DNA from: Erinaceus europaeus
Taxonomy: Eukaryota; Chordata; Mammalia; Eulipotyphla; Erinaceidae
NCBI RefSeq assembly: GCF_950295315.1
Contig: NC_080179.1
Location: 73,799,174 to 73,863,173 of the forward strand
Direction: 5' to 3'
Length of the DNA stretch: 64,000 nt
The notes beneath the pieces are model-generated. The model searched no databases and was not told the origin of the DNA. It worked only from the letters and a program-made list of their open reading frames with translations. Of the stretch, positions 1-13,007 are shown one piece after another (within the stretch, counting starts at the first letter, position 1; each line of letters begins with the position of its first letter). The translations under genes and the position numbers were made by a program.

Positions 1-38
1 TGTGCGCTCAACCAGGTGCGCCACCGTCCGGAACCCAC
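1..38 (-). mobile_element. SINE-B head, cut by window edge
   Basis: Reads GTGCGCTCAACCAGGTGCGC, the complement of the SINE-B tRNA-like head. Confidence 0.7.
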
Positions 39-490
39 TCTTACTTTTACTTGAAAAGGTCAGTCCAGAGTGGTCAAGGAAGAGAAGTTACGACTCGGAC
101 TGCCGACACCACCTGCTGTTGTAATGGTGCCAGTGGTTTGAGCCCGTCTTCCTGTACGACTAAGTCAGCTCCCCACGGGGTGAACCACCTCACAGGCCCA
201 AAGAGAAAAGCTTCAAATGTTATATTTAGGGCACTTCTAGGGCTAGCCTTCCTTTTTAAAATGTAAACAATCACCTTTAGTCAGTCACATTAAGGACGAT
301 GTTTTCAAACTTGAAAGCTTAGATTCACAACAAATACACCATCTTTCGAATCTGAATTTTGCCACAGTAGACTTAGGCATGTATGCATGTCTTGAGTAAA
401 GTTGGCTTCCTACAATCCTGCCACTCTCCTCTTAAAAGAAAAGTTATCAATGGCAAAGCTACAGAAACTTCCCTATATCAGAACAAGGTA

Positions 491-686
491 AGAGGGCCAG
501 GCAGTGGTGCACCTGGTTACGCACACACATTACAGTGTGCAAGGACCTGGGTTCAAGCTTTTGATCCCCATCTGCAGAGGGGAACTTCATGAATGGTGAA
601 GTAGGGCTGCAGGTGTCTATCTCTTTCCTTCACTACAGCTCCCTCCCTTCACAGTTTCTGTTTCTATCTAATAAATAAATAAATGG
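491..686 (+). mobile_element. SINE-B
   Basis: Head GGGCCAGGCAGTGGTGCACC, CATCTGCAG motif, CT-rich body and an ATAAATAAATAAATG tail followed by G10. Confidence 0.85.
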
Positions 687-794
687 GGGGGGGGAGAAGG
701 TGAGGTGAAAGTCTGAGTACTGCTCAGGTCATCTATCATGCAATGCCTAGCATATCGTGCAATTTCTATCTACTGTCACAAACTGTTTCTCAGG

Positions 795-936
795 GAGCAC
801 CTGGTTGAGCACACACATTACAGTACACAGGGACCTAGGTTCAAGCCTCCAGTCCCCACCTGCAGGGAAAGCTTCTTGTGTGATGAAACAGTGCTACAGA
901 TGACAATCTCTCTCTCCCTTCTCTGTCAATTTATAA
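795..936 (+). mobile_element. SINE-B, truncated
   Basis: Has GAGCACCTGGTTGAGCACAC and CCCCACCTGCAGGG but lacks the ATAAATAAAT tail. Confidence 0.8.
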
Positions 937-1431
937 AAGTATCTCTGCATGAGCTCATAGATAATGACATTGTGCTAGACTATATCTATGGAATCATCTC
1001 CATGTACACTTCGAAGCAGTGTAAAAATTACTGAGAAAAATCTCAATTGGAAGCTGGTTTTATTGCCAAGTTTCTATCACAGCAAAATAAAATTCCAATG
1101 AAATAATATCTTCTAGTGATATAAATCAAATGGCTCATGCACGAATTTCCAAGTAACTCCACCCTATAAATAAATAATAAAAAAATAATTCCACCCTGAG
1201 GACATGGTGGGTCCCCCAACTCTTAAGACTGCATTGTGCACAATGTTTTTCCTTCAGGCGTGTAAAAGGGGGTGGGGAGGCCCTACACTCAGGAAATCGG
1301 ACAAACACTACCTCAACCTGGTAACCGGGATCAATACCAAATCAAGTCTTGATAAAAACGGCACTGTGTTTCATGTTGCTCTTCACCACTCCCAGATCTC
1401 TAAGAGCATTATGAGTGATGAGGAAAACATC

Positions 1432-1617
1432 TGAGGGGCTGGTGGTGGCACACCTAACACATGCTACCTGGGTTCCAGCCTCAACTTCCCATCTGTACGG
1501 GGAAAGCTTTGCAAGTGGTGCAGCAGTGCTGCAGGTGTCTCTCTCTCTCTCCTTCTGTATCTCCACCTTCCCGCTAGATTTTTGGCTGTCTCTATCCAAT
1601 AAAATAAATAAATGTCT
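1432..1617 (+). mobile_element. SINE-B
   Basis: Head GAGGGGCTGGTGGTGGCACA through CTGTCTCTATCCAATAAAAT; intact 3' tail. Confidence 0.85.
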
Positions 1618-2477
1618 TTTTAAATTTTTTTTAAAAAAATTAGATATCCTGTGAGAGATCTTGGTTTGCAATCAAATGAAGACCAGGTTGCTGAGAGAAA
1701 GCCCCAGCAGTCAAAGGGTGGGCAGGAGCTCTGGTCAGACAAAACTGCTTGCCGAGAACACACAAATTGCTGGGCAGAGCCTTGGGGTACTCGAAACAGT
1801 AACACACAGCGGGTATGCACTACAGCCAGGAGAGAACTTGGCGGTCTTGACTGATTATAGAATAAGTGGAATGCAAGTAATTTTAAACCAAAACAGCTTT
1901 CCCTAGATTCATTATAAAAGAGATTGTTTTCCTACTAAACTCCACCTTGGGTCTGTCCTTGGTCTCTGCTGGATTTCTTTCTGTGCCTCTCCATTTCAGA
2001 TGCCCAGCTCCTTCAAGAGAGTTGACAATATCCCAACAGAGAACATTTTTGTAAAAAGGTATATCCTTAGGGAAAACAGAGCAACGCTTTACACTGCTGT
2101 GCTCTCTAAGCAATATTTAGAGTTAATCACAAAATTCTCACTTCCAGGCTACTTACTGTATACTCCCCTCTTATAGAGTAAAGGAATCAGGAAATCAGCT
2201 TTGTCCATTAGGTAAACAGGTGCCAAGTCAATAGTCATGCTTGAAATGAAGACTAATACATGCTGATATAATCAATCATCCTTATATTTCCTGTGGTCAT
2301 TTCTCAAATCTATACAGTGATTAGCAATAAAAAGGAAAAACTGGAGAAAGCCTAGTTAAGCCTGACGTCACCACTTAAGGTTTCATGTAATTTACTTATT
2401 TTTTGCTAGGTTTTAATATTTTCATGTGTTAACTGGAGATGATTACTAGATTGGTGTTTCAGAAATTAAAATAAAAT
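1618..2477. other. Intronic stretch, nothing recognised
   Basis: AT-rich unique-looking sequence; no exon, SINE or RNA gene seen. Confidence 0.5.
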
Positions 2478-2632
2478 GACAAGGGGGTGTGGGAGGGTAA
2501 TGCACAAGGTTAAGCACACATATCACCTTGTGCAAGGACCCAGGTTCAAACACCTGCCTGCCACCTGCAGAGCGGTGAAACAGGCTTGCAGGTTTCTATC
2601 TTTCTCTCTCACTATCTCCCCCTTCTATCACA
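2478..2632 (+). mobile_element. SINE-B, divergent
   Basis: Has GGTTAAGCACACATATCACC, CAGGTTCAAACACC and a CT body ending without a tail. Confidence 0.75.
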
Positions 2633-2909
2633 GTTCACTGGTTTTTAAAGTTATTGTTAGATATGCATTAATAACTTAAGCCCAGTTTACTAATTTGAAA
2701 CTTTAAGTGCTTAAAGGTATACTCAGAGCTGAAGTCCATGCATTAAAAAGCTCAAAGCAATCATCCTACTTTTCCCCTCTCATGTTGACTAAATAGTGCT
2801 ACATTAAGACTATGCACTAATAGGAGTGTATATTAACACCATTCCCAACACCAAAGGTCCATGTCCTTACCCACACCCTATAGTGGAGCAGAAAAGCCTC
2901 AATTTTTAA

Positions 2910-3047
2910 TCTGTCCTATCTAATAAAAATAGAAATGAGAAAAATAAAAAAGCGAAAAACAGCCTCCAGGAGCAGTGGATTCATCACACAGGCACTGCAC
3001 TCCAGCAACAACCCTAGTGGCAATAAAAAATAAAATAAAATAAATAA
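2910..3047 (+). mobile_element. 3' module of an A-long/B-long SINE
   Basis: Carries CTGTCCTATCTAATAAAAAT then CCTCCAGGAGCAGTGGATTC and a GGCAATAAAAAATAAAATAA end; the head is missing. Confidence 0.75.
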
Positions 3048-5009
3048 TAAATGATACACTAAACATCATGTCTACCAAATATTCTGAATACTCAATAAAT
3101 CAAAACTCCTGCTTTGATTCAGTCTCTGCCCTGAAAAAGTTCACCACAAAAATAGCTATTTCCACACAGACTTAGTTATCCAACAGAAGTACTACTACTA
3201 TGACCACAGTTTGAAAAAATCAGAAAATACATTGACTGGAAAGTAATTCCTGGAAATAGGAAATGAGACTTATCTGATACTGTTAAACTTCAGTTTTAAA
3301 ATGGCTCTTAAGAGCACAAAGTTCTATCCGCCATCTTCAACCCAAGAACTAAAACGGCTACAGTGCCAATTATCTGAAATGTAAAAGTGAAAATGGGGGA
3401 CACTGATGGCTTTATTAATGTGACTATGATTTAACTAAGAAAAGCAGAAAAATTGATATGACATGATTTCAACAAAAATGCCATCTTCAATACTGAGTCA
3501 CTACCAATCAGTCGTTTTTCTATTTATGGTGCAAAAGTTTGGTGAGTCTCTATATACCTGTCCCCTAGTGCCATGTTTCAAGCTTCAAATACATGGTTAA
3601 ATGTTTAAATACAGAGTATGTCATAAGAAATGGAGAGTGAAGGCCAGGGATATAAGCTCAGCAGAAAAGGGTCGAGGAAACTAATTCCAAGGGTCAGGAT
3701 TTGCATTCTGTAAAGCCCAGATTTGATCTTCTGACCTGAATAGCGCTGAATGCCAGAACTGAATATTGCTCTACTGTCTCTTACTCTCTGTCTCTGTATT
3801 TCACTCAGAAAAGTAAATCCTTTTTTCTAATACGGAGGAATAATTGAGAAAAAAATATCATGGGGTTTGAGGGAGGGCAGAGAAAGAGCTCATTATGTAG
3901 ACCCAGTACCAAGACTCCTAGGGAAGCTCTGATCTCCCCCTCTCTACTTTAATAGAAAGCGCAGTCCAGGAGCTATGAGATCACACAAGGTCCCAGCTTT
4001 GAGGAGGGAAAATTTTTTTTTTTAACCAGGAGGAAACAAACCTATTTTAAATTCACAATTGTCACAAATGAGTTGTTGTTATTTTAATACAAAGTGAAAT
4101 GATATATGCAAGACCCTTCCTAAAATGCTTTCACAATTTTTAATAGATGTTACTCATTTGCCAAAATAGGTATTAACCACAAATTCTATACAAAAATTCA
4201 GAAAACTTTAGTCCAAATGTAAGTCCTCTTCAAAAATAAGTGGGTGGATACTGACAAGTCAAAGAAAAGGAAAAAAAGGGAGAGAAGAGGGAAGGAGGGA
4301 GGCAGTCAGGCCGGCAGGAAGACTGAAAACACATGAGGCTGTTAGGGACTAGAAGGACTACCTGATAAATGCGTGAGAAAAACCGTGATGCGCTAATACG
4401 GAAAATTAAAACTCTCCAAGGTCAACTGCTAGGTCCCTCTTGACTTGCCATTTATATAGAATAGCTGTCCTCAGAAAAAGCTAGTTAATGACATTCCAAA
4501 CAAAACAGAAGTCAGTCTGCGGGTTCTCAGAACAAAGCAAGAATGCACAGGGAAAGTAAGGCCATACTACGATGCTGACGGAAGGGATGAGAGGTGGGGA
4601 GGAAGAAGAGATAGAGAAAGCATCAAGAGGGAACTGTGGAGGAAGGATGGAGAGAGAGAAAGGCGACTCTATTAGAAATCAAAACAAACCAAATATTTCT
4701 ACTACTATTACCACTGCCACTACCACCACACACTCCACAATGAGAGTCACTTATCAAGAGAGTTGACTTCTGGGTAAGCAAATTTATCTAGTTGTCAGAG
4801 AAGTGCAAGACAAATACTTAAACTAACCTATATAAATCTTTGGTTGAGCATTAGTGAACTAAGGGTCACTGGACATCTGAGGAAACTCAAACAACAGGAA
4901 AGGGGAGATGATTCGGACATTCTAGGAAAAACAAGTAGGAGCAATCAGCCAAACATACACGAACATCTCCATTAGCATGCTGATTTGTTTGGGTTTTGTT
5001 GTTGTTATT
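3048..5009. other. Intronic stretch, mostly unannotatable
   Basis: No coding exon seen. Faint tRNA-SINE-like decay at about 3650-3810 and 3880-3990 (CT-rich tails and a weak B box), and a purine-rich patch at 4260-4325. Confidence 0.4.
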
Positions 5010-5515
5010 CTTGTTTTTACCAGAGTTCTGCTCAGTTTTAGCTTATGGTGGTGATGGGGATTAAATGTGGAACTTTTGGTAGTTCAGTCATCAAAAAGTC
5101 TTTCTGTGGGGGTCGGCGGTGGCGCCGCGGGTTAAGCGCAGGTGGAGCAAAGCGCAGGGACCGGCGTAGGGATCCCGGTTCGAGCCCCGGCTCCCCACCT
5201 GCAGGGGAGTCGCTTCCCAGGCGGTGAAGCAGGTCTGCAGGTGTCTGTCTTTCTCTCCCCTTCTCTGTCTTCCCCTCCTCTCTCCATTTCTCTCTGTCCT
5301 ATCCAACAACGAACTGCGTCAACAAGGACAATAATAATGACCACAACGAAGCTACAACAAGGGCAACAAAAGGGGGAAAAGAAATGGCCTCCAGGAGCGG
5401 TGGATCCATGGTGCAGGCACCGAGCCCAGCAATAACCCTGGGGGAGGAAAAAAAAAAAAAAAAGTCTTTCTGTATAACCACTATGCTATCTCCTCAACCC
5501 TGCTCTAAATTTTTT
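5010..5515 (-). mobile_element. SINE-D, split by a SINE-A-long insertion
   Basis: Left part (to about 5093) has AGCTTATGGTGGTGATGGGG; right part (from about 5476) has ATAACCACTATGCTATCTCC, the complement of the SINE-D head. Confidence 0.75.
5107..5460 (+). mobile_element. SINE-A-long with target-site duplication
   Basis: Full head (GCGGTGGCGCCGCGGGTTAA), B box GGTTCGAGCCC and 3' module CCAGGAGCGGTGGATCCATG with a poly(A) end. AAAAGTCTTTCTGT flanks both sides, so the insertion is relatively young and later than the SINE-D it splits. Confidence 0.9.
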
Positions 5516-5767
5516 TTGTCTATCTCATCTAAAACAAATAGACCAGTAAGAAAAATGAAGAATCACTAGGAAATCTTAGAAATTAAGCATGCAGTGGATA
5601 AAAATAAACTTCCATTGAAAGGATGAACTGCACTCTGGACATAACTGAAGATAGTACTCGGGAAGATAAAATAGAAGCGCTCTCCCAGTACTTACAGGCA
5701 GTAAACAGACGACACGAAGAAGGAAAACAAGGTAGGCTACGCTCGCATACTAAGTCCCGCAAGTGGT

Positions 5768-5945
5768 TGCTGGGTGACACACCCAGCAGAACATACACGT
5801 CGGCAGTTACAAAGACCCAGGCGAAAGCCCTCAGCCCCCATCTGTGAGGGGAAGCTTTGTGAGCAGTTGGAAAAGTGCTGCAGGTGTCTCTCTTGCCCTT
5901 TCACTCCTCTCTATTTCTCTCTGCATCCATCATTAAACAAGAATA
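5768..5945 (+). mobile_element. SINE-B, divergent
   Basis: Contains CCCCATCTGTGAGGGGAAGC and GTGCTGCAGGTGTCTCTCTT; head poorly kept. Confidence 0.7.
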
Positions 5946-6155
5946 AAGGAAAAACGGTCAAAATTTAACTTTGTGTATTCCCTTTCTGTTATTTCCTACA
6001 TTCCCCAATAAAAAGATAAAAGAAACAAAACACAAACACACACACCACTTACATGCCTGAGGCTCCAGGTAAAACCCCTGGTGGCATTGGTAGTCTTGCT
6101 TCTCTTATATGAAACTCTCTTTATGAAAAACAATAAAGAAGAAAATTTTTCTGTA

Positions 6156-6335
6156 TGGTGGTCCCAGAGAAGGCGTAGTGGATAAAGCACTGAACTCTCA
6201 ATCAACAGTTCCCAAGTTCAGTCACAAGCAGGAAATGGACCACAGTGGTGTCTGGTTCGTTCTCTCTCTTTCTCTCTCTCTCTCCCCTATCTTTCTCATT
6301 AATGAACTCTTTACCTTTCTCATTAATGAAGTCTT
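6156..6335 (+). mobile_element. SINE-C
   Basis: Contains GTGGATAAAGCACTGAACTC, a CT microsatellite and CTTTCTCATTAATGAACTC, the last duplicated once. Confidence 0.8.
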
Positions 6336-6847
6336 TAAAAAGGGAAAAAAAATTGTATGGAATTTATTCTTCTATTGAGAAGACAGACTAATGCGGTCCA
6401 AGAAAATGAATGTTTAAATATACCAATGCTCACAGTTTAAAAAAAAAAATCATAGAGATCACTAATTGTTGAGAAAAACCAGTTTACATACAAAATAATG
6501 AAAATCAGTAATTTCTCATGGGTAAAATACACAAAAACCATGAAGGTTTTCAAAATCTTGAAGGAAAATAATTTCAAGCCACAAAATCACAATCCAGACA
6601 AATTAAACTATTATGACAAATTAAAGAGCTTTCAAAATATAAGAATTTTGAAGTTAACATATTATACATATTTCTACTTCAAAAAAGAAAAAATTTCTGA
6701 AAATGGCATTTTCAACTAAACTAAAAGGAGAAGAAATAGTGGCAAGCAAAGAATCACTGGCATAAATGTAATCACAGGCACAGAATATAACAGATACAAA
6801 GGCAACCAGATAAAAAAAAAATCCTCAGAAATGAGATGCAAACAGAG

Positions 6848-6990
6848 GCCTGACCTGGGAGGTGGCTCCTTGGGTAAAGCACTGGACGCTGAAGATGCGG
6901 TGATGAATTGGGTCTTTGTCACTGGATGTGCCAAAGTGATGCACCGGTTCTCTCTCCCACTTACTCATTAATAAGTGAGTCTTTATTAAA
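6848..6990 (+). mobile_element. SINE-C, divergent
   Basis: Contains CTGGGAGGTGGCTCCTTGGG, AAAGCACTGGAC and CTCATTAATAAGTGAG. Confidence 0.75.
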
Positions 6991-7857
6991 CGTCTACTTG
7001 ATGTAATTAATGGATTCAAACTTTTTAAACTGGTTTAAAGAAGAAAAATGAAGACTAAAATTTGCATGAAATATTAAAGTAAATCAGACTGTGGCATCAT
7101 TTTGAAGTGTGGGGAAAAAAAACATCTGATTTACTTTATTTATTGATTTGTTTTAATGACAACACTGCTCAGCTGGTCACAATCGCACCTGGGATCTCAG
7201 GCATGGAAGACCGTCTGCATGAGCACTGAACCATTTCCCAGGCTATCTTCCAGGTCCTGTCCCGCATGGTCTTGACTTTTAAGTAGAATCCTTTTAACAA
7301 GGTGTGTTGCTCTACATCCCATCATGCTTGATTTGTTGATCAGCAGTATGGCTCATAGCAGTAATGTAATTTTTTGCATTTCCTAATATTTTAAATGGAT
7401 AATCCTTAATAGTTTATACATAAAAAGAGGGAAGAGCAGATGGCACTGAGAGACATAAAGGCGTGTCAAAGAACACAGTGATGTTTCAGAAAACTGCAGG
7501 TCTATTTATAGCTCTAAAGGTCTATTTATAACTCTATCAACAGTTCTTAACAAGACCCAGAAGATAGAAAGCACAAGGTGACAAAAATCCCCTTGATCAT
7601 TCATGACAGTTAAGAGACAGTGTCAAACAAACTATCAACAAGAGAATTAATTAAAATTCTAATGATGACCATAAGAAAAAAAATTTTTTTTTAATTATCT
7701 CTTGGCAGGAAGAGAGTTTAGCAACTAAGTATAGAACATGACTATCTAACCCCCCAGGTCTGGTCCCTGGTATTCCTGTATGCCACAGAGAAGCACAGTG
7801 TCTCTCTGTCTCTCATAAAAAAATTATCTATGAGGTATGATAAAGATGAACGTATTT
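6991..7857. other. Intronic stretch with faint SINE remains
   Basis: Weak tRNA-SINE-like traces near 7140-7255 and 7700-7815 only; otherwise nothing recognised. Confidence 0.4.
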
Positions 7858-8118
7858 TGGGAGTCTGGCGGTGGTGCAGCGGGTTAAGCGCATATGGCGC
7901 AAAGCCAAGGACCGGCACAAGGATCCCGGTTCGAGCCCCCATCTCCCCGTATGCAGGGGAGTCGCTTCACAGGTGGTAAAGCAGGTCTGCAGGTATCTAT
8001 CTTTCTCTGCCCGTCTTCCCCTCCTCTCTCCACTTCTATCTGTCCTATCCAAAAACAACGACATCAATAACAACAATAATAACTACAATAAGGGCAACAA
8101 AAAGGGAAAAAATAAAAA
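7858..8118 (+). mobile_element. SINE-A
   Basis: TGGTGCAGCGGGTTAAGCGC head, GGTTCGAGCCC box B, CAATAATAACTACAATAAGG tail. Confidence 0.92.
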
Positions 8119-8403
8119 TCTTAAAAAGCATTAAAAAAAGATTAACTTATTTTTTTATTTCAAAGTCCACATTTTTACGGTATTAGATAAAAGATTTTAC
8201 CTTGGTTCCAGATTACTTAGACTTTAAAAAATATCTGTTGGGGAAGGACACAGGACAGACAGTACAAAAACCAAGCATCAGTCGGGCACATGAAATGCCA
8301 GACATCTCCATGCTGGAAAGTGTGACACTTTGCTCACTGAGCACATCTCCTGGGCCACTATTCGTAATTTTTTAAATGGTAATATTAAAAAGTAGCCTTT
8401 TTC

Positions 8404-8452
8404 CTGTCGACTGAAGAACATTAATCCCCAATAAAGAAATTAAAAAAAAAAT
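8404..8452 (+). mobile_element. L1 3' terminal fragment
   Basis: GAACATTAATCCCCAATAAAG followed by poly(A), the same end as the larger L1 at 57485-58319. Confidence 0.7.
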
Positions 8453-10261
8453 AGTAGCAATTTTCTAGAAGAACAAGTAACCCCTATGCCATCTCCAGTG
8501 GTTTCAGGCTAAACAGCATTCCTAAACATTTAATGACTTACAAAACGTTAAAGGTTCATACTACTATTCTAATGACTATTATTGTGAGGAGTCTATACTA
8601 AAGGAAACTTAAGTAGGAACAGATATAAAAGTATAAGGGAGTTTAGTGCACACCTTTGTTTTAACCAAAATAACTTATAAATCCTAAGTACCTATCAGAG
8701 AATGGATAAGCAAGTTAGGACAAATACATTCTACAGAATGTTATAAAGGAGTTATCGAAAAAAAAAAAATGAGATAGAAGTGATAAAGAGGACAGTGATA
8801 TAGTGTACAGTGAAAAGGCAAACAGCAAAAGAATATATATAGTGTGACCTCATTTCCTACAGTTTTAAAGAATACCATTTCGTATACATAAGGAATGTGA
8901 AAACATACACCAGACTATTAACAGAGTAGTTGTGACCTTTGGGCGTGAAACAGGAAAAGAAGAAAGGGAAGCACTGGCAGTTATTTCGGGTTGTTTAACA
9001 TTTTCTGAATGTTTATTCCCTTTGTAACAGGTGAAAAATCTCAATAAAGGAACTTCAACATGAGCCCCAATCAGTTCCTTCCTTACCTTCCACCCCTCCA
9101 ACTCAACACTGTTGCATCATAAATTGCAACCCTTCTTGTGAATACAGACCTTACAATTCTATCCAAATCTTACTTCCATGAGATACAGATAATGTGTCTC
9201 ACCAAGCATGACTGATGGGGAAAATGCATTTAATGTTGTATTTGTTCCTTGGTTTGGTGGGTTCAGGGATGGTGCTGTGAATAAGGCCAAAGCTGCAATG
9301 ATATCGCCACAGCAGTCGAGAACTGTTATGCGGTCTGTTTGCTTCTGTAGTCATCATTTTTTTATCTTCCCGATGACAGGACAAGAGGTAGAAAAAGCAA
9401 AGTGATTCCCTTTTAACTAGCGGATACATCGTAAAAGACAAGCTGATGGCCGGTGAGCTTCAATCTCACAGTAGGATTCTGAAGACGAGTCTGTGTGCGT
9501 GACCAACGTTGACACATTTCTTTGTCAGTCAACTACACAGAGATCACTGAATTGTATCATCAGTGTTTCCCAGAGAGAGAATGTTTTGTTAGTCAGGTAG
9601 ATATCTGCAGTAACAATGCTTAAGTGTGTTTGGTGGGAGCAATGTGATGTTGGATATGTGAGACCACGAAGTTCTCAGCTGCTGGTCTTTAATTCTTCAG
9701 CATCACACTAAGCACAAAATCAAAATAATGAGAGAGAAGGATTCTTGGTCTTAACTGTCTGCACTTGATTTATAACAGACTTTCTCTTATAACTCATTTT
9801 TAGAAAACACAAGAGGAAATCAGAAGTTACAATGTAATGACAGAACTATTCATAAAAACATCTCTAACAATGGTGTAGTACCTAGACTTAATCTAAATTA
9901 AACTGTCCACTAAAAATATCCAGATAAACAACAGCTCATATCACAAAGATGGATCACCTTTAAGCCTTCTTTTTATTTTTTTCAAGATATTGGAGACCTA
10001 GTAAAACATTGCTATGGAAAGAATATTATGCTATAAACCCATAGTAAAACTCAATATATGTTATACTCCTCAAATATTACCTACAAAAAAAATTAAAAAG
10101 AAAGAAATGAAGGTGAGTAGTAACAATGAAAGGGAGGGAGGGAGGGAGGGAGGGAACAGCCAGTGGGTCTCAGAAAGACTACCTATTCAAAACACAAGCT
10201 GGCAAACCAAGGAAAAGAATAAAGCATGGGGCAGTGCAAGATAATGATGAGAGGCGAGACA
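8453..10261. other. Intronic stretch, nothing recognised
   Basis: No exon or SINE seen. Includes a GGGA tetranucleotide run at 10132-10154. The 9195-9470 block is less AT-rich than its neighbours but has no recognisable product. Confidence 0.45.
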
Positions 10262-10370
10262 AGAGTCACTTAAGTGAATGCTGTAGCTACCATAGTGGAG
10301 ATGAGGAACATATATATATATATAGACATGGTCTTAACTGAATGCTGTAGTTATAATAGTGGAGATGAGG

Positions 10371-10426
<56 letters not shown>

Positions 10427-11148
10427 TGGTCTTAAGTGAATGCTGTAGTTATCATAGTGGGGATGAGGAACATATATATATAGACATGGTCTTAAGTGAA
10501 TGCTGTAGCTATCATAGTGGAGATGAGGAACATATATATATATAGACATGGTCTTAACTGAATGCTGTAGTTATAATAGTGGAGATGAGGAATATATATA
10601 TATAGACATGGTCTTAAAGTGAATGCTGTAGTTATCATAGTGGAGATGAGGAATATATATATATATAGACATGATCTTAAGTGAATGCTGTAGTTATAAT
10701 AGTGGAGATGAGGAACATATATATATATATATAGACATGGTCTTAAGTGAATGCTGTAGTTATCATAGTGGAGATGAGGAATATATATATATATAGACAT
10801 GGTCTTAACTGAATGCTATAGTTACCATAGTGGAGATGAGGAACATATATATATATAGACATGGTCTTAACTGAATGCTGTAGTTATAATAGTGGAGATG
10901 AGGAACATATATATATAGACATGGTCTTAAGTGAATGCTGTAGCTATCATAGTGGAGATGAGGAACATATATATATATAGACATGGTCTTAACTGAATGC
11001 TGTAGTTATCATAGTGGAGATGAGGAATATATATATATAGACATGGTCTTAAGTGAATGCTGTAGTTATCATAGTGGAGATGAGGAACATATATATATAT
11101 ATAGACATGGTCTTAACTGAATGCTGTAGTTATAATAGTGGAGATGAG

Positions 11149-11216
<68 letters not shown>

Positions 11217-11749
11217 GGTCTTAAAGTGAATGCTGTAATTATCATAGTGGAGATGAGGAATATATATATATAGACATGGTCTTAAGTGAATGCTGTAGTT
11301 ATCATAGTGGAGATGAGGAACATATATATATATATAGACATGGTCTTAAGTGAATGCTGTAGTTATCATAGTGGGGATGAGGAACATATATATATAGACA
11401 TGGTCTTAAGTGAATGCTGTAGTTATCATAGTGGGGATGAGGAACATATATATATAGACATGGTCTTAAGTGAATGCTGTAGTTATCATAGTGGAGATGA
11501 GGAATATATATATATAGACATGGCCTTAAGTGAATGCTGTAGTTATAATAGTGGAGATGAAGAACATATATATATATAGACATGGTCTTAAGTGAATGCT
11601 GTAGTTATAATAGTGGAGATGAAGAACATATATATATATATAGACATGGTCTTAAGTGAGTGCTGTAGTTATCAGAGTGGAGATGAGGAACATATATATA
11701 TAGACATGGTCTTAAGTGAATGCTGTAGTTATCATAGTGGAGATGAGGA

Positions 11750-11795
<46 letters not shown>
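10262..11795. repeat. Minisatellite, about 60-bp unit with internal (TA)n, roughly 23 copies
   Basis: Unit runs TAGACATGGTCTTAAGTGAA, TGCTGTAGTTATCATAGTGG, AGATGAGGAACATATATATA. Variants differ at AAGTGAA/AACTGAA and ATCAT/ATAAT, and the (TA)n length varies (longest about 10375-10421). Two copies carry a (GA)n extension (11180-11213 and 11775-11797). Short frames through it (for example SECCSYHSGDEEHIYI) are repeat artefacts. Confidence 0.95.
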
Positions 11796-11796
<1 letters not shown>

Positions 11797-12128
11797 CAGT
11801 CTTTAAAAAATAAGTCATAGTTCCATTTCAATATAATGCGAGTTATTTAAACATTATTTACAATTAATTTTACCAACACTTCTAAACCTAAGAACTATTA
11901 TTGACATAAAGGCAACCAAGGGTGATTTCCCATGTCAATTTTTGAAGATCTTCCTCTTAACACACTAGAAGATTTAATATTTTTCCTAGTAAGCTTCAAT
12001 CTCCTTTAATTAGAATTAACTTAAAAGATCTCTTACATGCCTCCCAGTTTTGTTTCCTTTACTTCTGTCTCTCCACACTGTTGCCTGAGCAACATTTACT
12101 CAAAGCTTGTAGTGTGAAAAGTGCATCC
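11796..12128. other. Intronic stretch, nothing recognised
   Basis: AT-rich sequence between the minisatellite and a SINE; no feature seen. Confidence 0.5.
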
Positions 12129-12346
12129 TTTTTTTTATATTTTACTTATTTATTTATTTATTTATTTACTAGCTAGACAGAAATTGAGAGGGGAAGGGGA
12201 AGACAGAGAGGGAGACAAAAACACCTGCAGTATTGCTTCACCACTCGTGAAGGTTTCCTCCTGCAGGCAGGGACCAGGGGCTTGAACCTTGTCCTTGAGC
12301 ACTGTAACATGAGCACTTCATCAGGCGCGCTATCCTCTGGCCCGAG
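12129..12346 (-). mobile_element. SINE-B
   Basis: Complement of SINE-B: ATTTATTTATT tail, CACCTGCAGTATTGCTTCAC, and head ending CGCTATCCTCTGGCCCG. Confidence 0.88.
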
Positions 12347-12370
12347 GTGCCTTCTTCTGTGTACTTTTGG

Positions 12371-12450
12371 GACCCTCACAACAACACCGTAAGGTAGGTG
12401 CCATTAGCCCCGATTTACAGAGGAAATTCACACTGACAGAGACTGCAAAG
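12371..12450 (+). mobile_element. MIR fragment
   Basis: CCTCACAACAACACCGTAAG then GTAGGTGCCATTAGCCCCGA and TTTACAG match the 3' core of the ancient mammalian MIR SINE. Confidence 0.8.
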
Positions 12451-12699
12451 CTATGATTCAATGGCAGACTTGACTCTGACTCTCAGATTAAGACCCAGGA
12501 GGGAAACCAAGGATTGACCCCAGTAGAAATTGTGCATCTTAGCTGTCAGGCTCAGGCAAAAACTGGTAAAGTCACGGGCCCTTTGGAATAGACCTAAAAT
12601 AGACCTAACAGCTATTTCCAAAACAGAGACCCCAAATCTTCATCAGCAATATTCATGCCTTTAAGTTCATGATTAGTGAACAATTTGTATGACTTTATG

Positions 12700-12985
12700 T
12701 TAACTTCTTTCTCAGCCACCAGGTTCCAGATGCTGCCATGATGCCAACTGGACTTCCCTGGGCAGACGATCCCACCAATGTGTCCTGGAGCTCAGCCTTC
12801 TCAGAGCTCTGCCCACTAGGGAGAGACAGGCTGGGAGTATGAATGAACCTGTCAACGGCCATGTTCAGCGGGGAAGCAATTACAGAAGCCAGACCTTCCA
12901 CCTTCTGCACTTCTGATGATGGGAATTGTACCCACCTTATCCTATGGACTTGTCAGTGTTTCCATTTTATAAATAAAAATATTTT
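12700..12985 (+). mobile_element. Repeat X fragment (unnamed, poly(A)-ended)
   Basis: Shares ATGTTCAGCGGGGAAGCAAT, CCAGACCTTCCACCTTCTGC and a TTTCCATTTTATAAATAAAA end with copies at 17290-17743 and 62680-62890. Confidence 0.75.
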
Positions 12986-13007
12986 TAAAATTAAAAGAAT
13001 AAAAAAG

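Noticed and set aside
10262..11795. CRISPR-like array or repeat protein (SECCSYHSGDEEHIYI units)
   Set aside because: Adjacent units are directly tandem with only (TA)n between them, the frame is kept only over short parts, and the genome is mammalian.
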